From: Micrococcales bacterium 72-143
Lineage (GTDB): Bacteria > Actinomycetota > Actinomycetes > Actinomycetales > Microbacteriaceae
NCBI GenBank assembly: GCA_001898835.1
Contig: MKVM01000003.1
Location: 248,001-312,000, forward strand
DNA length: 64,000 nucleotides
Direction: 5' to 3'
Part shown: positions 8,107 through 16,900 of the stretch, one piece after another
Position numbering within the stretch: the first letter of the stretch is position 1
How the letters are laid out: each line of letters opens with the position of its first letter
The notes under the pieces: generated by a model
Told to the model about the DNA's origin: nothing
Database searches by the model: none
The model's input: only the letters and a program-made list of their open reading frames with translations
Translations under genes and position numbers: made by a program

Positions 8107-8670
8107 CTACCCCAGCACGCCGACGGAGGCGAGCGCCGCGCGCAGCAGCGTGCCGCGCCCGCCCTCGAGCTCGGCGTGGAACGCGGGGCTCGAGGCCTCG
8201 GCGGGCGTCACCCAGGTGAGCTCGAGCGCATCCTGGCGAGGCTCGAAGGTGCCCGTGACGGGCACCACGAAGGCGAGCGACACGGCGTGCTGACGGTCGT
8301 CGACATACGCCGACAGCCCCGGGATCGGGAAGTACTCGGCGACCTGGAACGGCACGGGGCTCGCGGGCAGCTGCGGGAACGCCATCGGCCCGAGGTCCTT
8401 CTCGAGGTGGCGGAACAGCGCGTCGCGGATCGTCTCGCCGTACATCACCCGGCCCGAGACGAGCGTGCGGGTGATCTCGCCCTGGGCGTTCGCGCGCAGC
8501 AGCACCCCCACCTGCGTGACGACGCCGAGCCCGTCGACCCGCACGGGCACCGCCTCGACGTAGAGCAGCGGGATGCGGCCGCGCACCCACTCGAGCTCGG
8601 CATCCGACAGCCACGCCGAGTTCGGCTCGTCGCGCGGAGGTTCGGGGATGCCGGCGCCCACGGTGCTCAT
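8107..8670 (-). CDS. NUDIX-like DUF4916 family protein
   Basis: A 187-residue protein of the DUF4916 family, which has a NUDIX-type fold. It starts with the family's conserved LSDAELEWVRGRIPLLYVEAVPVR region (partly quoted as WVRGRIPLLYVEAVPVR) and ends with a HAVSLAFVVPVTG and TWVTPAEA pattern. A canonical NUDIX box (GX5EX7REUXEEXGU) is not evident, so hydrolase activity is doubtful. The ATG at 8670 is preceded by CACAAT six bases upstream, the leaderless layout. The divergent esterase gene lies beyond hairpin H3. Confidence 0.72.
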   Translation of the reverse strand: MSTVGAGIPEPPRDEPNSAWLSDAELEWVRGRIPLLYVEAVPVRVDGLGVVTQVGVLLRANAQGEITRTLVSGRVMYGETIRDALFRHLEKDLGPMAFPQLPASPVPFQVAEYFPIPGLSAYVDDRQHAVSLAFVVPVTGTFEPRQDALELTWVTPAEASSPAFHAELEGGRGTLLRAALASVGVLG

Positions 8671-8710
8671 GGCTTCATTGTGTCGCACTCCCCCGCCGCG
8701 CCCCGCCGCC

Positions 8711-8800
8711 GGGTCGAAAATGCAGGAGAAACCGGGCCGCATCCGTCGCCCACCCCGGAAACACGGGAGGCGGTTTCGGAAACTCCTGCATTTTCGACCC
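8711..8800. repeat. Long hairpin element H3
   Basis: Perfect 18-nt arms at 8711-8728 and 8783-8800, with an inner AAACCG/CGGTTT pair and an outer CCCCGC/GCGGGG pair. It lies between two divergent genes. The arm core ATGCAGGAG recurs in element H4 at 18.8 kb, so these two belong to one family. Confidence 0.88.
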
Positions 8801-8831
8801 GGAGCGGGGCGGATGCGGGCACGATGGAGGG

Positions 8832-9470
8832 GTGACGGAGTTGTCGATCGATCCCGAACTCGTCGTCTGGAGCGCGGAGCCGGAGGCCCGCCATCAGCAT
8901 CCGCTCGTGGTCGTGATGCACGGTCGCGGCGCCGACGAGCACGACCTCGCCGGCCTCTTCCCGCTGCTGCCCGCCGGTTTCGTGTACGCCTCGCTGCGGG
9001 CACCGCACCCCGCGGGCCCCGGCTTCGCGTGGTTCGACGACACCGTCGAGGCGCCCGGAGACCCGCGGCTCGCATCCGCCGACGCGATGGCGGATGCGGT
9101 GCTCGCCTGGCTGCGGCGACTGCCGTGGCAGCCGACGACGGTCGGCGCGCTCGGGTTCTCGCAGGGCGGCGCGATGGCCGCCCATCTGCTCCGGCAGGGG
9201 CAGGGCATCGTGTCGTTCGCGGTGAACATGTCCGGCTTCGCGGTGTCCGGTTCCCATCCCGCGGATGCCGCCCTCGCCGCCGCCCCGCCACCCGCCTACT
9301 GGGGTCGCGGCTCCGCCGACCCGCTCTTCTTCCCCGAGCTCGTGCACCGCAGCGAGACCTGGCTCTCCCGCCACACGACCCTCACGAGCGCGGTGTATCC
9401 GGGCCTCGGCCACTCCGTCTCCGACGAGATGCTGCGCGACGTCGTCGACTTCCTCGAGGCGCGCCTCTAG
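8832..9470 (+). CDS. Alpha/beta hydrolase, phospholipase/carboxylesterase family
   Basis: A 212-residue alpha/beta hydrolase of the short carboxylesterase type. It shows the oxyanion segment HGRGADEHDL (near 36), the nucleophile elbow GFSQGG (near 117), an acidic residue in GRGSADPLFF (near 160) and the histidine in PGLGHSVSDE (near 197). The substrate is unknown; relatives hydrolyse short acyl esters. GTG at 8832 follows CACGAT by six bases, suggesting a leaderless mRNA. It converges with the response regulator gene, 9 nt away. Confidence 0.87.
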   Translation: MTELSIDPELVVWSAEPEARHQHPLVVVMHGRGADEHDLAGLFPLLPAGFVYASLRAPHPAGPGFAWFDDTVEAPGDPRLASADAMADAVLAWLRRLPWQPTTVGALGFSQGGAMAAHLLRQGQGIVSFAVNMSGFAVSGSHPADAALAAAPPPAYWGRGSADPLFFPELVHRSETWLSRHTTLTSAVYPGLGHSVSDEMLRDVVDFLEARL

Positions 9471-9479
9471 CGGCCGCGA

Positions 9480-10145
9480 TCAGACGCCCGCGACGCCGGT
9501 CTGATAGGCGAGCACGACCGCCTGCACGCGGTCGCGGAGGCCGAGCTTGCCGAGCACGCGCGCGACGTGCGTCTTGACGGTCGCCTCGGAGAGCACGAAG
9601 CGCTCGGCGATCTCCGCATTGCTGAGGCCCTCCCCGAGCGCCGCGAAGATCTCGCGCTCGCGCGCGGTGAGCGCTGCCAGGGGCGCGTCCGCGGTGGCCG
9701 CGGTGGCCGCATCCGGCAGCCGCTCGGCGAACAGCTCGAGCATGCGGCGCGTGACGCGCGGGGCGACCGCCGCGTCGCCGGCGGCGACCGCGCGGATGGC
9801 GGCGGCGAGCTCGTCGGGGCGCGCGTCCTTTAGCAGGAAGCCGCTCGCGCCCGCTCGCAGGGCCGCGAAGGCGTACTCGTCGAGGTCGAAGGTGGTGAGG
9901 ACGATGACGCGCGAGCCGGGTGCCGTGTCGACCATGCGGCGCGTCGCCTCGATGCCGTCGACGCCGGGCATCCGCACGTCCATGAGCACCACATCCGGCG
10001 CGAGCGCCTTGGCCATCGCGAGCGCCGCGGCGCCGTCGCCCGCCTCGCCGACGACCTCGATGTCGCCCTCCGCGGCGAGCACGAGGCGCAGGCCCATGCG
10101 CAGCATCGACTGATCGTCGACGATGAGCACCCGGATGCCGGTCAT
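9480..10145 (-). CDS. NarL/LuxR-family response regulator
   Basis: A 221-residue two-component regulator. The receiver domain (about 1-120) has acidic pocket D10/D11, phospho-acceptor Asp56 (VVLMDVRMPG) and the conserved Lys in GFLLKDA. The C-terminal LuxR helix-turn-helix (about 155-215) contains LTAREREIFAALGEGLSNAEIA in pieces and ATVKTHVARVLGKL. Its start codon overlaps the kinase stop as ATGA, so it is translated with the kinase. It most likely controls the upstream ABC transporter operon of which it is the last gene. Confidence 0.95.
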   Translation of the reverse strand: MTGIRVLIVDDQSMLRMGLRLVLAAEGDIEVVGEAGDGAAALAMAKALAPDVVLMDVRMPGVDGIEATRRMVDTAPGSRVIVLTTFDLDEYAFAALRAGASGFLLKDARPDELAAAIRAVAAGDAAVAPRVTRRMLELFAERLPDAATAATADAPLAALTAREREIFAALGEGLSNAEIAERFVLSEATVKTHVARVLGKLGLRDRVQAVVLAYQTGVAGV

Positions 10146-11341
10146 CCCGCCCCCTCCACCGTCTCGAGCGGCAACACCGCCCGCACCTGCCAGCCCCTCT
10201 CATGCGGCCCCGCCTCGACGGCGCCGCCGAGTGCCGCGGCACGCTCGCGCATGCCGATGATCCCACGACCGGTGCCCGCGGTCGGCTGTCGCACCGCGCC
10301 GCGCGATGCGCCCCGGTTCGTGACGCGCACCTCGACGCGGTCGCCGTGCGCGTCGCGCGTGCGGCTCACCTCGACGAGCACGAGCGTCGACGTCGGCGCG
10401 TGCCGCAGCACGTTGGTGAGCGACTCCTGCACGATGCGCCAGACCGCGCGGCGCACCGCGAGCGGAAGCTCCTCCTGCGGTGTGGTGCGCACGAGCCGCA
10501 CAGGCAGGCCCGCCGCGCGGAAGCGCTCCACGAGCTCGTCGAGGCTCACGTCGGGCTCCGGTTCGAGCGGCGCGTCGTCGCCCGGCTCGCGCAGCACCCC
10601 GAGCACGCGGCGCATGTCGGCGAGCGCCGAGCGGCCCGTCTCGGTGAGGGCGTCGAGCGCGCGCTCGGCGCCCGCCGGGTCGGACCCGGATGCCGCCCGC
10701 GCCCCGTCCGCGAGCGCCACCATGACCGTGAGGGAGTGCGCGACGACGTCGTGCAGCTCGCGCGCGATGCGGGCGCGTTCCTCGGCCACCGCGAGCGCCG
10801 CCTGCTGCTCCCGATCCCGCGAGAGCGCATTCGCGCGCTGGATGAGGGCGTCGATGTGCTGCCTGCGGCCGCGCACGCTCACCCCGGCGGCGATCGCGAT
10901 GAGCGAGGCGACGACGAGGAACACCACGGTCGCGACGATGAGGCCCGACGGCTCGACCTGGGGGTCGGTCGCCGCGCGCCGCAGGAACAGCAGCGACGCG
11001 CCCGCCATCACGGCCACCATGCCGAGCTCGACGAGCCAGGTGACCCCCGGCGTGCGCGCCGCGGCGACCGCGTACATGGCGAGCGCGAGCGCGAACTCGA
11101 TACCGCCCGATTCCTGAGTGAGTGCGAGGCAGGCGACGCCGAGCACGACGAGCGCCGCGACGGTGAGCACCGGCTCGTGCCGCCGACGCATGAGGACGAG
11201 CCCGCCGACGAGCGCCACGGCGAGGAGGATCGAGCCCGCGACCGGGCGCGCGCCGCCCGCCCCGACGACGAGCGAGGTGATCGCCGCCGGCAGCGCGAAC
11301 CACAGCGCCACCACGAGATCCATCACGCGCGGATGCCGCAC
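10142..11341 (-). CDS. Sensor histidine kinase (HisKA_3 type)
   Basis: A membrane kinase of the NarX/DesK class. Several hydrophobic segments in the N-terminal half are followed by the HisKA_3 dimerisation helix, with EERARIARELHDVVAHSL carrying the phosphorylated His. The C-terminal HATPase includes QESLTNVLRHA and GTGRGIIGMRERAAALGG. It would phosphorylate the next gene's product. The start is uncertain. I use GTG at 11341; ATG at 11323 is possible. The frame stays open with coding-like third positions up to 11515, where only a CTG overlapping the permease stop could serve. ATGA overlap with the regulator. Confidence 0.88.
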   Translation of the reverse strand: MRHPRVMDLVVALWFALPAAITSLVVGAGGARPVAGSILLAVALVGGLVLMRRRHEPVLTVAALVVLGVACLALTQESGGIEFALALAMYAVAAARTPGVTWLVELGMVAVMAGASLLFLRRAATDPQVEPSGLIVATVVFLVVASLIAIAAGVSVRGRRQHIDALIQRANALSRDREQQAALAVAEERARIARELHDVVAHSLTVMVALADGARAASGSDPAGAERALDALTETGRSALADMRRVLGVLREPGDDAPLEPEPDVSLDELVERFRAAGLPVRLVRTTPQEELPLAVRRAVWRIVQESLTNVLRHAPTSTLVLVEVSRTRDAHGDRVEVRVTNRGASRGAVRQPTAGTGRGIIGMRERAAALGGAVEAGPHERGWQVRAVLPLETVEGAG

Positions 11342-11511
11342 GAAGTAGCGCCGCAGCGGGCCGAGCCGGCGGGCATCCAGCTCGGTGAACGGTCCGTCGG
11401 CTGTCGCCTCGGGGCTGGGTCGCAGCCAGCGCTTCAGCCGTGTCAGCGCGCGCGACGGCGACGCCGAACCCGGTTCCGGATGCGGCGTCGCCTGGTGCGT
11501 CGTCTCGTCGA

Positions 11512-12318
11512 TCAGTCGTCCCGTCGCACGAAGGCGATCGTGCCGGCCGCGAGCGCGGCGACCGTGTAGCCGCAGAAGACCGCGAAGCCGACCCACGGCT
11601 CCAGGCTCGACAGCCCGACCGTGTCGCTGGCCGCCACCGCCGAGCCGGCGGGCGCGGGGAGGTAGGAGTAGAGGTCCCGCAGCCACTCGGCCCCCGTCGT
11701 GGCCGCGATCAGCTGCACGATGATCGGCAGGATGAAGAGGATGCCGACGACGGTCGTGATGGCCGCCGCTGTGTTCTTCACGAGCAGGCCGATGCCGTAG
11801 GCGAACCAGGCCGACACCGTGAGGTACAGCACGACGCCGATAAGGGCGCGGATGTCGTCCGCCTCGAAGCGCACGTCGATCCCGCCCGCGCGCAGCACGG
11901 GGATCCCGACCGCCGCGGAGAGCGCGAGCGCCGCTGCCGACACAGCGAAGGCGGAGAGCAGCAGCACGAGCGCCTTGCTCGCGACGACACGCAGGCGCCG
12001 CGGCTCGGCGGCGAGCGTCGAACGGAACGAGCCGGTGGCGTACTCGCCCGTGATCACGAGCACCCCCAGCACCGAGATCGCGAGCTGTGCGATGGGATAG
12101 CCGACCACGAGAACGCCGGCGCTGGTCGGCGCCGAGTCCGGGAACGCGGTGATCGCCCACGCGAAGAGCCCCGCGAACGCGGCCATGATGCCTACCGTGA
12201 GCACGGCCACCCAGACGGTCGAGCGGAGGCTGCGCAGCTTGATCCACTCCGAGCGCACCGCGCGCGCGAAGGTGGGACGGATGTCGACGCCGGAGCGCGT
12301 CGCGGTCGCGGCGGTCAT
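11512..12318 (-). CDS. ABC-2 type transporter permease
   Basis: A 268-residue membrane protein. An N-terminal cytoplasmic piece with the common FARAVRSEWIKLRSLRSTVW motif, typical of actinobacterial ABC-2 permeases, is followed by six predicted membrane segments. Conserved TGEYATGSFRSTL sits between segments 2 and 3. It forms an exporter with the ATPase encoded just upstream (ATGA overlap at 12315-12318). The substrate cannot be told from sequence; such sets, with a kinase and regulator behind them, often export or sense antimicrobials. Confidence 0.9.
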   Translation of the reverse strand: MTAATATRSGVDIRPTFARAVRSEWIKLRSLRSTVWVAVLTVGIMAAFAGLFAWAITAFPDSAPTSAGVLVVGYPIAQLAISVLGVLVITGEYATGSFRSTLAAEPRRLRVVASKALVLLLSAFAVSAAALALSAAVGIPVLRAGGIDVRFEADDIRALIGVVLYLTVSAWFAYGIGLLVKNTAAAITTVVGILFILPIIVQLIAATTGAEWLRDLYSYLPAPAGSAVAASDTVGLSSLEPWVGFAVFCGYTVAALAAGTIAFVRRDD

Positions 12319-13241
12319 CGGGTCGCCTCGGCCGGCACGGCGCTCGTGCGGTACTCGACCGCGTCGTCGGTGAGGGCCATGTACGCGTCCTCCAGTGAGG
12401 TGGTGAGCGGGGTGAGCTCGGAGAGGACGATACCGGCAGCGACCGCGGACGCGGCGATGTCGCCCGCCTCGAGGCCCGCGATCTCGAGCACGCCCGCCTC
12501 GTCGGAGACGATCGTGGCGCCGCTGCGGGCGAGCAGCTCGGCGAGCTCGGCCGCCCGGTCGGTGCGCACCCGCACCGCCTGACGTCCGGCGCCGGCCACG
12601 AGCTCGGCGACGGGGGCGTCGGCGAGGATGCGGCCCTTGCCGATCACGATCACGTGGTCGGCCGTGAGCGCCACCTCGCTCATGAGATGGCTCGAGAGGA
12701 ACACCGTGCGCCCCTCGGACGCGAGGAAGCGCGCGAAGGTGCGCACCCAGCGCACCCCCTCCGGGTCGAGCCCGTTGACGGGCTCGTCGAGGATGAGGAT
12801 CTGCGGGTCGCCCAGCAGCGCCGCGGCGATGCCGAGCCGCTGTCCCATGCCGAGCGAGAAGCCCTTGACCCGCTTGCCGGCGACGGCATCCAGTCCGGTC
12901 TGCTCGATCACCTCGAGCACGCGACGCTTGGGGATGCCGTGGCTCGCCGCCAGCCCCAGCAGGTGCTGGTAGGCGGTGCGGCCGGTGTGCACCGCCTTCG
13001 CGTCGAGCAGCGCGCCCACGGTGGTGAGGGGCGAGCGCAGCTCGGCGTAGCGGTGGCCCGCGACCGTCACGCTGCCCTCGGTGGGGCGCGCGAGGCCGAC
13101 GATCATGCGCATCGTCGTGGACTTGCCGGCGCCGTTCGGGCCGAGGAAGCCGGTGACGGCGCCCGGGCGGACGGTGAAGCTGATGTCGTCGACGGCTGTC
13201 CGGTCGCCGTATCTCTTGGTGAGGCCGCGTGCCTCGATCAT
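12315..13241 (-). CDS. ABC transporter ATP-binding protein
   Basis: A 308-residue ATPase of the daunorubicin-resistance-type exporters. Walker A GPNGAGKST is at 34-42, a modified signature FSLGMGQRLGIAAAL near 128, Walker B ILILDEP near 149, and the switch His in FLSSHLMSEV near 178. The C-terminal 90 residues are the usual extension of this group. It is first in the operon: a GGAGG sits 6 nt before the ATG, and a TAGCGT -10 box at 13274-13269 would give a leader of about 20 nt. It pairs with the next gene's permease. Confidence 0.94.
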   Translation of the reverse strand: MIEARGLTKRYGDRTAVDDISFTVRPGAVTGFLGPNGAGKSTTMRMIVGLARPTEGSVTVAGHRYAELRSPLTTVGALLDAKAVHTGRTAYQHLLGLAASHGIPKRRVLEVIEQTGLDAVAGKRVKGFSLGMGQRLGIAAALLGDPQILILDEPVNGLDPEGVRWVRTFARFLASEGRTVFLSSHLMSEVALTADHVIVIGKGRILADAPVAELVAGAGRQAVRVRTDRAAELAELLARSGATIVSDEAGVLEIAGLEAGDIAASAVAAGIVLSELTPLTTSLEDAYMALTDDAVEYRTSAVPAEATR

Positions 13242-13297
13242 GGTGCCCTCCTTCGTGGGTGTGCTTCGACGCTAGGAAGGGGCACGGGTGCGGCTCG

Positions 13298-13335
13298 GCC
13301 CCCGCGGGAGGTATCTGAGCGGGGGCGTGTACCTC
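13298..13335. promoter_or_regulatory. Interlocked inverted repeats upstream of the ABC operon
   Basis: GCCCCCGC (13298-13305) pairs with GCGGGGGC (13319-13326), and GAGGTA (13308-13313) pairs with TACCTC (13330-13335). The nested dyads lie just upstream of the likely -35 region of the ABC/two-component operon. They may be a binding site for its response regulator, or the end of the DUF2510 transcript. There is no T tract. Confidence 0.4.
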
Positions 13336-13355
13336 GGAAGGATGACGGCCGCGCG

Positions 13356-13889
13356 TCACATGGCGAGATGCGCGATGCCGAGCGAGATGCCGAGCAGCAC
13401 CCCGAGCACCGAGATGACGAGCAACCCGAGGTGGATGAGGAGCGGCGCGCGGTCGGCGCCCTCGACGCGGGCGCGACGCGCGAGGTACGTGATCGGGGTC
13501 GCGAGCGCCCACAGCGGGCTCGGCACGGATGCGGAGCTGCGCGCCCGGAGGGTGCGCGCGTCGTAGGTGGCGACGACCGCGAGCACGAGCAGCATGAGCG
13601 CGAGGAAGCCGAGCTTCACGAGGGGGCGCTCGGCGAGCGGCATCCGCACCAGCCACGGAACGGTCAGCATCGAGACGAACCAATACAGGAATCCCACCCA
13701 CACGGGCGAGCCGACGAGGACCGCGAGCGGGCGCGTGGCGTCGTCGGGGCGGTGGACGAGGGGCGCGCGCTCGACCACCCGGCGCGTCTCGGGGGTCACG
13801 GTGTGCCGGCGGAAGTCCGTCCAGGCGAGGCCGTCCCACCAGCGCTCGACTCCCCCGCGCTCGGGGTCGGGGTACCAGCCCTCCTCCAC
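13356..13889 (-). CDS. DUF2510-domain membrane protein
   Basis: A 177-residue protein. The N-terminus is a DUF2510 module (EEGWYPDPERGGVERWWDGLAWT), a short Trp-rich motif that in actinobacteria precedes membrane or secretion-linked domains. About four hydrophobic segments follow between residues 57 and 175. The function is unknown. The GTG at 13889 is preceded by TAGCAT exactly six bases upstream, so the mRNA is probably leaderless. It is divergent from lhr with a 97-nt gap. Confidence 0.82.
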   Translation of the reverse strand: MEEGWYPDPERGGVERWWDGLAWTDFRRHTVTPETRRVVERAPLVHRPDDATRPLAVLVGSPVWVGFLYWFVSMLTVPWLVRMPLAERPLVKLGFLALMLLVLAVVATYDARTLRARSSASVPSPLWALATPITYLARRARVEGADRAPLLIHLGLLVISVLGVLLGISLGIAHLAM

Positions 13890-13986
13890 GGCGCCATGCT
13901 AGCGACGGGTCGACGCGGCGACACCTCTCGAAACCGGAGCCACCGGATCGGGAGCGCGCGTCGGGGGCGGGCGCGAAGATGGGGGG

Positions 13987-16900
13987 ATGGATCCTGCGCT
14001 CGAGCGCTTCTCCCCGGCGACGCGGGAGTGGTTCGACGGCGCGTTCCCGCAGCCGACCGCCGCGCAGGCGGGCGCGTGGGAGGCGATCTCCTCGGGGCGG
14101 CACGCGCTCGTGGTGGCGCCCACGGGGTCCGGCAAGACCCTCTCGGCATTCCTGTGGTCGCTCGACCGGCTGCTGACGGCGCCGCCCGCCGACCCCGCTC
14201 GCAGAACGCGGGTGCTCTACATCTCGCCGCTCAAGGCGCTCGGCGTCGACGTCGAGCGCAACCTCCGCTCGCCGCTCGTCGGCATCACGCAGACGGCGAA
14301 GCGGCTCGGGATGACACCCCCCGCGATCACGGTCGGCGTGCGCTCGGGCGACACCACCTCCGCCGACCGCCGGCTGCTCGTGCGGGAGCCGCCCGACATC
14401 CTCATCACGACGCCCGAGTCGCTCTACCTCATGCTCACGAGCGCCGCCCGGTCGACGCTCGTGGGGGTCGAGACGGTCATCGTCGACGAGATCCACGCGG
14501 TCGCGGCGACCAAGCGCGGGGCGCACCTCGCGGTAACCCTCGAGCGCCTCGACGCGCTGCTGCCGAAGCCCGCGCAGCGCATCGGGCTCTCGGCGACGGT
14601 GCGGCCGCTCGAGGAGGTCGCGCGGTTCCTCGGCGGGCGCGAGCGGGTCGAGATCGTGTCGCCGCCCATCCAGAAGACCTTCGAGCTGCGGGTCGTGGTG
14701 CCCGTCGAGGACATGACCGAGCTGGGGGCGCGCGCCACGGATGCGGAGCTCGAGGGCGACGAGAAGGCCCTCGCGTCCGGCGGGTCGATCTGGCCGCACG
14801 TCGACCGGGCGATCGTCGAGGAGGTGCTGCGGCACCGCTCGACCATCGTGTTCGCGAACTCGCGGCGGCTCGCGGAGCGGCTGACGGCGTCGATGAACGA
14901 GCTGTGGGAGGAGATGGAGACCGGCGAAGCGCCGCCGAGGTTCCCCGCGCAGCTCGTCGGCGGATCGGGGATCACCCGGGCGAGTGCCCTGAACGGTGCC
15001 ACCGACCCGGAGGCAGGGACGGGCGGCGGCGCACGGGCGCGAGAGCCGGAAACGGTTCCCGTGCTCGCCCGCGCGCACCACGGCTCCGTCAGCAAGGAGC
15101 AGCGCGCCCAGATCGAGGACGACCTCAAGTCGGGCCGGCTGCGCTGCGTCGTCGCGACGAGCTCGCTCGAGCTCGGCATCGACATGGGCGCCGTCGACCT
15201 CGTCATCCAGGTCGAGTCGCCGCCGTCGGTGGCATCCGGCCTGCAGCGGGTGGGCCGCGCCGGGCACCAGGTGGGCGAGATCTCGAAGGGCGTGCTGTTC
15301 CCCAAGCACCGCGCCGACCTGCTGCACACCGCGATCGCCACCGAGCGGATGCGCGAGGGGCTCATCGAGGCGATCGCCGTTCCGCAGAACCCGCTCGACA
15401 TCCTGGCCCAGCAGACAGTGGCGGCGGTGGCGCTCGACAGCCTCGACGTCGAGGAGTGGTTCGAGACGGTGAGGCGGTCGGCACCGTTCACGACGCTGCC
15501 GCGGAGCGCCTACGAGGCGACGCTCGACCTGCTGGCTGGGCGGTATCCGTCCGACGAGTTCGCCGAGCTACGGCCCCGCATCGTGTGGGACCGCGTGGCC
15601 GGCACCATCTCGGGCCGCCCCGGCGCGCAGCGGCTCGCGGTGACGAGCGGCGGCACGATCCCCGACCGCGGCATGTTCGGGGTCTTCATCGTCGGCTCGG
15701 ACGAGGGGGCCCGCCGCGTGGGCGAGCTCGACGAGGAGATGGTCTACGAGTCGCGCGTCGGCGACGTGTTCGCGCTCGGCGCGACGAGCTGGCGCATCGA
15801 GGAGATCACCTCCGACCGCGTGCTCGTCTCCCCCGCGTTCGGGCAGCCGGGCCGTGTGCCGTTCTGGAAGGGTGACGGGCTCGGGAGGCCGGCCGAGCTG
15901 GGGCGGGCGATCGGCGCGTTCGCGGGCGAGCTGGCATCCGGGTCGGTCGATCAGGCCAGGCTCGAGGCGGATGGGCTCGACGAGCGCGCGGCGCGCAACC
16001 TCACGGCCTTCGTCGCCGAGCAGAAGGCCGCGACCGGCGTCGTGCCCACCGACCGCACCCTGCTCGTCGAGCGCTTCCGCGACGAGCTCGGCGACTGGCG
16101 GCTCGTGCTGCACTCCCCCTACGGCACCCCCGTGCACGCGCCGTGGGCGCTCGCGGTGGCGGCGCGCATCCGGGAGCGGCTCGGGGTCGACGGTTCGGCC
16201 ATGGCGGGCGACGACGGCATCGTCGTGCGGCTGCCCGAGACGGATGCCGACCCGCCCGGCGCGGAGCTGTTCGCCTTCGAGCCGGGTGAGCTCGAGGCCC
16301 TCGTGACGGAGGAGGTGGGCGGATCGGCGCTGTTCGCCTCGCGCTTCCGGGAGTCGGCGGCGCGGGCCCTGCTGCTGCCGCGGCGCAACCCCGGCCGCCG
16401 CTCGCCGCTCTGGCAGCAGCGGCAGCGCTCGGCGCAGCTGCTCGAGGTGGCGCGCAAGTATCCGAGCTTCCCGATCATCCTCGAGACGGTGCGGGAGGTG
16501 CTGCAGGACGTCTACGACCTGCCGTCGCTGCGGGAGCTCGCGACCGACATCTCGAACCGCCGTATCCGGCTCGTCGAGGTGGAGACGGATGCGCCCTCGC
16601 CTTTCGCGCGCACCCTGCTGTTCGGCTACGTGGCCGCGTTCCTCTACGAGGGCGACTCCCCGCTCGCCGAGCGGCGGGCGGCGGCCCTCTCGCTCGACCC
16701 CGCGCTGCTCGCCGAGCTGCTCGGCCGCGCGGAGCTGCGCGAGCTGCTCGACCCGGAGGTCATCGCGCAGACCGAGCGCGAGCTGCAGCGGCTCGACCCG
16801 GAGCGGCGCGCGCGCGACGCCGAGGGCATCGTCGACCTGCTGCGGGTGCTGGGGCCGCTGTCGGTGGAGGAGGTGGCTGCCCGTTCCGAGGCGTCACTTC

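Noticed and set aside
8711-8800. Hairpins read as ordinary terminators
   Set aside because: H1 and H3 lie between divergent genes, two copies lie inside lhr, and most have spacers too long and no T tract.
9480-13241. BceAB-type bacitracin resistance module
   Set aside because: The permease is a short ABC-2 type and not the ten-helix BceB with its large extracellular domain, and the kinase is HisKA_3 with several membrane segments; only a generic exporter plus two-component system can be supported.
11512-15327. Very long open frame on the minus strand (1271 codons) and similar ones at 12654-15875 and 43910-47491 on the plus strand
   Set aside because: They are antisense shadows of real genes: their translations are Arg/Ala/Gly-rich without domain motifs, and the opposite strand encodes clear families (Lhr, ABC proteins, GH36, permeases).
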